A stretch of DNA of 64,000 bases from an uncultured Bacteroidales bacterium (GTDB lineage: Bacteria > Bacteroidota > Bacteroidia > Bacteroidales > WCHB1-69), in NCBI GenBank assembly GCA_900315245.1, contig OMYJ01000002.1, forward strand, positions 183,864-247,863. Reading direction: 5' to 3'. The notes below the pieces were generated by a model. It ran no database searches, was not told where the DNA came from, and saw only the letters and a list, made by a program, of their open reading frames with translations. Shown piece after piece: positions 59,050-64,000 of this stretch (positions are counted from its first letter, which is position 1; each line of letters opens with the position of its first letter). The translations under genes were made by a program, and so were the position numbers.

Positions 59050-59787
59050 TTACAGATGTGTACGGACATAATGGTACTTTTCATCCATTTCGCTCTGGAT
59101 ATCCAGATCAAAAATGCGTTTCATGCCTGTCGCTTTCACGGAAGCGGGCATTCCCGCCAACATTGTGTAGGGTTCGATGTTTGAGAAGTCCTTGTTTACC
59201 AAACTGTTGGATGCAATGATGGTTTTGCTCGGCACGACCGCGCCCTTGGTGAAAGTAGTCCGGTTTCCAACCCAGATGTCATCACCGAGAATGATAGGTT
59301 TTGTCAACGGTCCAATCTCCCCGTTGCGGTTGAGGTTCTGCACATAGTGGAACGTCGTGTCCATGAACTGGCAGTCCCAGGCGGCGCGCACGTTGCTGCC
59401 GAGAACAATCCTGTCGAAGCAGAAAATCTTGAGGTTGGTGCCGAAATAGGATTCCCTTTCGCCGAACTCCAGTGTCGCGTTGTCGGAGATCACCACATAG
59501 GAACCGTGACCGAAAATGGCTGGACCATTGAAAATGAGGGTGCCGCGCACGTTCCAGATGCACTGCTGGATGGCGGTGTCCACGTAATGGTCGTTCTTCC
59601 CGATCCGAATCATCCCGGAGCTGATCGGTCCGTTGATGACGATTTTCCCCGACAGGCTGCGGAACGTCACCTTCCCGTACAACCATACCGGCAATTTCTT
59701 CGCCACCGCGAAGGGAAAAACCTTGAAATTGAACCAGAGGGTCTTAAGGACATTGATGGTACGTATGATGTATAGGAGGGTACGCAT
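59050..59787 (-). CDS. Hexapeptide-repeat acyltransferase (LbH fold)
   Basis: 245 residues. N-terminal helical part (LLYIIRTINVLKTLWFNFKV) may attach to the membrane. From about residue 50 hexapeptide-repeat turns follow: GKVTFRSLSGKIVINGPISS, GHGSYVVISDNATLEFGERE and LGDDIWVGNRTTFTKGAVVP, then SKTIIASNSLVNKDFSNIEP with the AGMPA motif. The histidine in TFHYVQNLNRNGEIG may be the catalytic base. It probably acetylates a surface sugar. Gene order with gmhA (downstream in the map, upstream in transcription) suggests one envelope operon. Confidence 0.82.
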   Translation of the reverse strand: MRTLLYIIRTINVLKTLWFNFKVFPFAVAKKLPVWLYGKVTFRSLSGKIVINGPISSGMIRIGKNDHYVDTAIQQCIWNVRGTLIFNGPAIFGHGSYVVISDNATLEFGERESYFGTNLKIFCFDRIVLGSNVRAAWDCQFMDTTFHYVQNLNRNGEIGPLTKPIILGDDIWVGNRTTFTKGAVVPSKTIIASNSLVNKDFSNIEPYTMLAGMPASVKATGMKRIFDLDIQSEMDEKYHYVRTHL

Positions 59788-59819
59788 GATAGTTTCAAGT
59801 TTCAGGTTTCAGGTCTATT
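59788..59819. repeat. Word repeat gtttcaagtttcaggtttcagg
   Basis: Tandem tttcaagtttcaggtttcagg between the gmhA stop and the acyltransferase start. Confidence 0.6.
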
Positions 59820-60395
59820 TTAAGAGAACATCGCGGTTTCAACGAGTTCGCAGATGATGTGACCGAGCATGATGTGGCTTTCCTGGATGCGCGGCGTATC
59901 TTTTGAGGGCACATTCAGCAGAATGTCGGCGTAGTCCTTCATCGCGCCGCCGGTTTCGCCGGTCATGGCGATGATTTTCACGCCCATCTCCTTGGCCACC
60001 TCAAAAGCATTGAGGATATTCTTGGAGTTGCCCGATGTGGAGATGCCCACGATGACATCTCCGGCTTTGGCGGTGCCGCGCAGGAGCCGCGAGAAGATGA
60101 GGTCGTAGCCGTAGTCGTTGCCCACGGCGGTGAGATAGGAGGTGTTGCAGTGGAGGGCTTCGGCGTTGAGCGGCGGCCGGTCGAAGTAGAAGCGGCCGGA
60201 GAGCTCGGCGGCAAGGTGCTGGGCGTCTGCCGCGCTGCCACCATTGCCGCAGAAATGGATTTTGCCACCGCCCCGCAGCGATTCGGTAATCATCTCCGCA
60301 GCTTGTTGGATGCGGTTTTGAAATTCGGGATTGTCCAAAATCGCCTGCTTCACGGCGATGGATTGTTCAATGGATTGAGGTATTCGGGAATTCAT
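59820..60395 (-). CDS. gmhA: Sedoheptulose-7-phosphate isomerase
   Basis: 191 residues. SIS-domain isomerase: GGGKIHFCGNGGSAADAQHL (phosphate loop), AAELSGRFYFDRPPLNAEAL (substrate-contact glutamate in AAELSGR), VGISTSGNSKNILNAFEVAK and GETGGAMKDYADILLNVPSK. It converts sedoheptulose 7-phosphate to D-glycero-D-manno-heptose 7-phosphate, the first step of nucleotide-heptose synthesis. hddC and hddA lie directly upstream in transcription order, so the route is to GDP-heptose. A gtttaaggtttaagg word repeat lies before its start. Confidence 0.94.
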   Translation of the reverse strand: MNSRIPQSIEQSIAVKQAILDNPEFQNRIQQAAEMITESLRGGGKIHFCGNGGSAADAQHLAAELSGRFYFDRPPLNAEALHCNTSYLTAVGNDYGYDLIFSRLLRGTAKAGDVIVGISTSGNSKNILNAFEVAKEMGVKIIAMTGETGGAMKDYADILLNVPSKDTPRIQESHIMLGHIICELVETAMFS

Positions 60396-60478
60396 TATTG
60401 GTTTAAGGTTTAAGGTTCAAAGTTCAAAAGTTAATTGATGGGGAAGCAACTTGTAGGGGTGTATCGCATACACCTCGG
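60396..60478. repeat. Word repeat and GTAGGGG-type palindrome variant
   Basis: 60400-60435 has tggtttaaggtttaaggttcaaag tandem words. 60451-60484 is TTGTAGGGGTGTAT-CGC-ATACACCT...TACAA, an imperfect relative of the palindromes at 9451 and 47984. Its right end contains the stop codon of hddC. Confidence 0.65.
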
Positions 60479-61183
60479 TTACAATTCCCTCTGCGCCCGG
60501 GCATAATCTTCGGGGATGCCGATGTCGATAAAGTAGCCGTCGGAGGGCATGGCGTAAAAAGATTCTTGCGTATAGTATTTGGTCATAAGGTCTTTCTCAA
60601 AGGAAAATTTCTTCGGCTGGGGATATTTTTCAAAGATTTTTCTGTTGATAAGATAAACCCCGCCGTTGATGAAGCCGCTGCCCGATGAGGCCTGCTTCTC
60701 GGAAAACAGCGTGATTATGCCGTTATTTCCAACAGAAACGCTCCCGTAGCGGGCAACATCCTCCACTTCACGAAGCACGATGGAAAGCAAACTGTTTTTC
60801 TCCTGATGAAAATGCTCAAAAGCATCCAAATCAACCTTGAACATCGTATCACCATTAATAACCAACACGTTGTCTGTTGCACATTTGGACATCGCAAAGA
60901 GAATGCCGCCGCCGGTGCCTAACGGTTCCGTTTCCACGGCATAGTCAATCTCCAGGGTTTTATACCGTTCTCCGAAATAATCCACAATTTTTTCATGTAG
61001 GTAGCCCACCGATAAAACAACTCTTTGGTATTCATAATCAATCAGATAATCTAAGATGTATGTTAAAAACGGCCTGCCGTTGACGGGTGCCATCGGCTTG
61101 GGCAGGTCTTTGACCACGCCTTGCAGCCGCGTACCAAACCCGCCGGCCAAAATAATCGCTTCTTTAATTTCAACACTCATCAT
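60479..61183 (-). CDS. hddC: D-glycero-D-manno-heptose 1-phosphate guanylyltransferase
   Basis: 234 residues (ATG at 61183 or 61180). Nucleotidyltransferase fold with the activating loop LAGGFGTRLQGVVKDLPKPM, then APVNGRPFLTYILDYLIDYE, GGGILFAMSKCATDNVLVIN and the metal site GDTMFKVDLDAFEHFHQEKN. The context of a heptose kinase and gmhA makes HddC (forming GDP-D-glycero-alpha-D-manno-heptose) the best call. Without the neighbours it could be another sugar-1-phosphate nucleotidyltransferase. The stop codon lies in a palindromic repeat, and the region before the start is a decamer tandem repeat. Confidence 0.86.
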   Translation of the reverse strand: MMSVEIKEAIILAGGFGTRLQGVVKDLPKPMAPVNGRPFLTYILDYLIDYEYQRVVLSVGYLHEKIVDYFGERYKTLEIDYAVETEPLGTGGGILFAMSKCATDNVLVINGDTMFKVDLDAFEHFHQEKNSLLSIVLREVEDVARYGSVSVGNNGIITLFSEKQASSGSGFINGGVYLINRKIFEKYPQPKKFSFEKDLMTKYYTQESFYAMPSDGYFIDIGIPEDYARAQREL

Positions 61184-61189
61184 TTCTTC

Positions 61190-61294
61190 GTCTCATCGTT
61201 TCATCGTCTCATCGTTTCATCGTTTCATCGTCTCATCGTCTCATCGTCTCATCGTCTCATCGTCTCATCGTCTCATCGTCTCATCGTTCATCGT
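61190..61294. repeat. Tandem decamer repeat (tcatcgtctc), about ten units
   Basis: Period ten, units tcatcgtctc or tcatcgtttc, nearly perfect. On the minus strand (gatgagacga) it fills the hddA-hddC gap and provides the last codons and stop of hddA (...NDETMRR-stop). Copy number could vary by slippage. Confidence 0.9.
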
Positions 61295-62308
61295 CCACGT
61301 TTTCAAGCCTTCGGTGACAAATTCGTAGCGTTTCGACTGGCCACCGAACTCCGCAAGACAGTCAATGACTTTGTAGCGGGCGTTGGAAGGGCAGTAGAAG
61401 AACATGAAGCCGCCGCCGCCGGCACCGGAAATCTTGCCGCCGGTGGCTCCCGCCGTGATAGCCGCCTCATAGACCTCATCGATGAAGGCATTGGAGACGC
61501 TATCGGCCATCTGCTTCTTGTACTTCCAGCCTTCGTCCAGAATCTGTCCGATGGCGTCCAGGTCGCCCTTCAGCAGCACCTCCTTCATGTGGAAGGCCTG
61601 TTCTTTCAGGGCCAGCATCGCATCAATGGATTTCTGCTTCTTCGCCTGGACATTTTTCTGCTGCTCCTCAATGATTTTCGCGGAGACGTGACTGGTGGCC
61701 GTATGATAAAGCACGAGGTTGTGTGCCAACTCGTCCAAATAACGTTGGCGGATGCGCAACGGGTTGACAATCACATTATCTCCGATAAACTCCATATAGT
61801 TGAAGCCTCCAAAAGTAGCTGCGTATTGATCCTGTTTGCCGCCAGCCATTTGCAGGTCTATGCGTTCGATTTCGTAGGCCAATTTCGCGATGTCGTATTC
61901 GCCCAACGGGAGTTTCAGCCATTCAACGAACGCACCAAGAATAGAGACGACAAGAGTGGAGGAGGTGCCAAGTCCAGAGCCAGGAGGCGCATCCACGAAG
62001 GTACTCATCTTGAAGGATAACGGCTTGTGTGTAAACTGTTTGACGATGCGGTTATAGACCCCTTTGTGGAGAATGAAATAACCATCCGGGGTTAAATGCT
62101 CCGTTGCTTGTAGCGTTTCCCCAAATTCTTCTTTGGCTGGATTCTCAAATACAATCTGACCGTTGTCCAACGGTTCCAGAGTAGTGTAAGCGTACATATT
62201 CACCGTGGCATTGAGGATAGCTCCTCCATAAATGTCGGAAAACGGCGAAACATCAGTGCCTCCACCGGCGAGACCTAATCGAAGGGGGACTTTACTGCGA
62301 ATTATCAT
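61265..62308 (-). CDS. hddA: D-glycero-D-manno-heptose 7-phosphate kinase
   Basis: 347 residues. GHMP kinase family: IIRSKVPLRLGLAGGGTDVS (substrate loop), DIYGGAILNATVNMYAYTTL, FVDAPPGSGLGTSSTLVVSI (ATP loop PxGSGLGxSS), and GKISGAGGGGFMFFYCPSNA near the C-terminus. It phosphorylates heptose 7-phosphate at C1 to give the 1,7-bisphosphate. In the HddA/HddC route the product is alpha-configured and becomes GDP-heptose for surface glycan. The phosphatase GmhB is not in this window. The final residues come from the decamer repeat, so the exact end may be variable. Confidence 0.92.
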   Translation of the reverse strand: MIIRSKVPLRLGLAGGGTDVSPFSDIYGGAILNATVNMYAYTTLEPLDNGQIVFENPAKEEFGETLQATEHLTPDGYFILHKGVYNRIVKQFTHKPLSFKMSTFVDAPPGSGLGTSSTLVVSILGAFVEWLKLPLGEYDIAKLAYEIERIDLQMAGGKQDQYAATFGGFNYMEFIGDNVIVNPLRIRQRYLDELAHNLVLYHTATSHVSAKIIEEQQKNVQAKKQKSIDAMLALKEQAFHMKEVLLKGDLDAIGQILDEGWKYKKQMADSVSNAFIDEVYEAAITAGATGGKISGAGGGGFMFFYCPSNARYKVIDCLAEFGGQSKRYEFVTEGLKTWTMNDETMRR

Positions 62309-62465
62309 ATCGTAATATTGCGGTTATATTTTTGTATCTTGCTGTATATCAAATTTATACGAAAATATTTCAGTATAAAATCATATCCGCAAATATACAT
62401 AAAATACGAATAGCTCAAACAGATGGGATTTCTTGTATTCCCCTGTGGAGATACGATTTGTGTCT

Positions 62466-63593
62466 CTACTTTTTGAGCACGTTGCCAATGGCATCGGTGA
62501 AAGTTGACCACGCATATTTCTGCTTCTCTTCAACAATATTCTTCTCAAATGCCTCTTGATGATGTTCTTCAAAGAATTTGCAGAGTGCATCGGCAATCTG
62601 TTTTGAATCGGGCTCAGTCACATAACCGATTTTGCCATCGGGGACAATTTCGGACAGGCCGCCGACATTAGTCACCAACATCGGCTTCTCAAAATGGAAA
62701 GCGATTTGGGTGACACCGCTCTGCGTGGCGGTCTTGTAGGGCTGCGCCACGATGTCGGCCGCGCTGAAGTAGCGGTTTACCTCGCTGTCAGGGATGAAAT
62801 CGGTGCAGAGCACTACTCGGTCTTCAATCTGTAAATCCTTGATTTGCTTGAGGTAAGGTTCGGGGTCTCCGTAAAATTCCCCTGCCACAATCAGTTTCAC
62901 CCCATCCGCTTTCAGACGCTTGTCTGCAAAAGCCTCCAAAAGCAAGTCCAACCCCTTATAGCCTCGGATGAAGCCGAAGAAAAGCACGTAATGGGAATCA
63001 GGGTTGAGGTTCAGCAACGACAATGCCATTTCGCGGGGAAGACGTTCTCCGTAATGGTCATAGAGCGGGTGCGGGCTGAAAACAGCAGGCTTGTCAGCCG
63101 TGAACAGCCGCAGGTCGGCCAGCACCGACTTCGACATCGCCACGAAACCGTCGGTGGGACGGATGAAGTAGCGGACGAATATTTTGTCACCGATGCGATG
63201 CTCGTGCGGGATGACGTTGTCGAGGATGGAAACCAGCCGGGTGTGCTTGTTGCGCCGGACGATGCGGGCGATGGTGCCGAAGCAGGGTGCCATGAAGGGC
63301 AGCCAAAACTTGGTGATCATCAAGTCGGGTTTCTTGCGTTTGATTTCGCGCCCTACCTTAAACCAGTTGAACGGACTGTAGGAGTGAACTTTACGGACGA
63401 TTTTCAGGTTTTCCGGTGCAGGTTCGGTGCTGTATTGGGTTTTCCCCGGGAAAAGGAAATTCGGATACTGGTGGGTAAACGTGTAAATCTCCACTTCGTG
63501 CCCTTGGTTCTGGAATTCGTAGGCGAGGCGCTCGTTGAAAGCGGAAAGTCCTCCGCGATAAGGATAAGCTGTTCCGAGAATGATAATCTTCAT
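62466..63593 (-). CDS. Glycosyltransferase family 4 protein
   Basis: 375 residues from ATG at 63593 (MKIIILGTAYPYRGGLSAFN). The longer start at 63614 overlaps the promoter element at 63612. GT-B fold: first domain with SAFNERLAYEFQNQGHEVEI and NVIPHEHRIGDKIFVRYFIR, second with HYVLFFGFIRGYKGLDLLLE, DRVVLCTDFIPDSEVNRYFS, AADIVAQPYKTATQSGVTQI and AFHFEKPMLVTNVGGLSEIV (the E-x7-E-type site). It transfers a nucleotide-sugar residue in polysaccharide assembly, perhaps the GDP-heptose made next door. Single gene with its own promoter, 157 bases from hddA. Confidence 0.9.
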   Translation of the reverse strand: MKIIILGTAYPYRGGLSAFNERLAYEFQNQGHEVEIYTFTHQYPNFLFPGKTQYSTEPAPENLKIVRKVHSYSPFNWFKVGREIKRKKPDLMITKFWLPFMAPCFGTIARIVRRNKHTRLVSILDNVIPHEHRIGDKIFVRYFIRPTDGFVAMSKSVLADLRLFTADKPAVFSPHPLYDHYGERLPREMALSLLNLNPDSHYVLFFGFIRGYKGLDLLLEAFADKRLKADGVKLIVAGEFYGDPEPYLKQIKDLQIEDRVVLCTDFIPDSEVNRYFSAADIVAQPYKTATQSGVTQIAFHFEKPMLVTNVGGLSEIVPDGKIGYVTEPDSKQIADALCKFFEEHHQEAFEKNIVEEKQKYAWSTFTDAIGNVLKK

Positions 63594-63611
63594 AAGAATG
63601 AATTTTAGGTG

Positions 63612-63619
63612 CAAAGGTA
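63612..63619 (-). promoter_or_regulatory. Bacteroidota -7 promoter element (TACCTTTG)
   Basis: Minus-strand TACCTTTGCACC, 18 bases before the ATG at 63593; back to back with the element at 63667. Confidence 0.75.
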
Positions 63620-63666
63620 CACAAATTTCCGATACATCATCTCATGTCACACGTCATAAAATTTCG

Positions 63667-63674
63667 TACTTTTG
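63667..63674 (+). promoter_or_regulatory. Bacteroidota -7 promoter element (TACTTTTG)
   Basis: TACTTTTGCCG, 36 bases before the YfhO-like gene at 63711. Confidence 0.7.
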
Positions 63675-63710
63675 CCGTTTCTAATTTTGAAATAAAAAAG
63701 CAATAAAAAT

Positions 63711-64000
63711 ATGAAACCTGTTTTGAAGAAAACCCTTATCCATTGTGGCATCATTCTGTTCTTTTTCCTCGTGGCCGCCGTCTATATGTCGCCCACTTTC
63801 GATGGCAAAGTCATCCAGCAGGGTGATACTTTGAAGTGGCAGGCCATGGCCAAAGAACAGATCGACTTCCACGAAAAGACGGGCGAGCACACGATCTGGA
63901 ACAGTGCCATGTTCAGCGGCATGCCCGGCTACCAAATCACCCTCGGGGTAAACAGCCATTCATTGTTTACCACTGTGAAGAATTTCCTTAACCTTAAATT
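63711..64000 (+). CDS. YfhO-family membrane protein, N-terminal part (cut by window edge)
   Basis: 96 codons to the window edge: MKPVLKKTLIHCGIILFFFL then VAAVYMSPTFDGKVIQQGDT, LKWQAMAKEQIDFHEKTGEH and TIWNSAMFSGMPGYQITLGV. A first transmembrane helix followed by the acidic loop and MFSGMPxYQ segment is the start of YfhO-type proteins of Bacteroidota, GT-C-like membrane enzymes linked to glycosylation of cell-surface polymers. The rest is outside the window. Confidence 0.85.
   Translation, partial: MKPVLKKTLIHCGIILFFFLVAAVYMSPTFDGKVIQQGDTLKWQAMAKEQIDFHEKTGEHTIWNSAMFSGMPGYQITLGVNSHSLFTTVKNFLNLK

Noticed and set aside
61190..61294. Possible CRISPR array
   Set aside because: The period is ten bases with no spacers, so it is a simple tandem repeat. 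No cas genes are near.

Overview
The window reads as chromosome from a Bacteroidota bacterium, most likely order Bacteroidales. Some twenty genes are preceded by the Bacteroidota -7 promoter element TAnnTTTG, usually followed by CCGC. Start codons sit in A-rich leaders without Shine-Dalgarno sequences. The gene content also fits: nifJ-type pyruvate:ferredoxin oxidoreductase, a DUF2723 membrane protein, a 67-kDa-type SppA, a LysS with a C-terminal extension, WbuC and a YfhO-like protein. Several gene starts are placed downstream of the longest possible frame because that frame begins inside a promoter element. I cannot name a species.

Layout. 1-4469: partial nucleoside transporter, an FAH-family hydrolase, two outer-membrane barrels, a TM1410/GH114-like lipoprotein and an unknown secreted protein. 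4470-5650: an ECF-like sigma factor between two inverted copies of a hairpin-rich repeat, one of which supplies the gene's 3' end. 5691-9434: nifJ. 9435-14343: an accessory block with a MNT/HEPN pair, a structured RNA in front of a small HTH gene, a GIY-YIG protein and a five-gene unknown cluster that includes an EcsC-TerB fusion. The block ends in a diverged copy of the nifJ 3' end. 14586-23505: a leftward defence island with Gabija (gajA, gajB) downstream of an MBL-fold protein and a trypsin-STAND NTPase that resemble type I AVAST.

23599-32444: WbuC cupin, four-helix-bundle protein, glutamine amidotransferase, two unknown envelope genes, bcp, CDF transporter, dgkA, lysS, a SUMF1 protein, two tRNAs (Leu-CAA, Ala-CGC) and a truncated LMW phosphatase. 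32451-38009: a leftward four-gene unit encoding a CASTOR/TrkA-like channel with a C-terminal RyR domain, a free RyR protein, a membrane TIR protein and a secreted TPR protein. I consider this the strongest candidate for an undescribed system. 38173-57806: mostly housekeeping and envelope genes (lytic transglycosylase, prolyl oligopeptidase, cyclophilin, pheS, DUF2723, elbB, aroK, rluD-type, CAP-like protein, typA, methyltransferase, sppA, steroid-reductase-like protein). 57780-64000: surface-glycan genes (ATP-grasp, hexapeptide acyltransferase, gmhA, hddC, hddA, GT4) and the start of a YfhO-family gene.

Intergenic DNA carries an unusual set of short word repeats (variants of agctaatagcc, gaattatgaatt, caatcacta, gatgagac, gacttag) that often lie directly in front of promoters or form the very ends of genes, plus long perfect palindromes beginning GTAGGGGCGAATAA. 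Family assignments come from reading motifs by eye. No database search was run.
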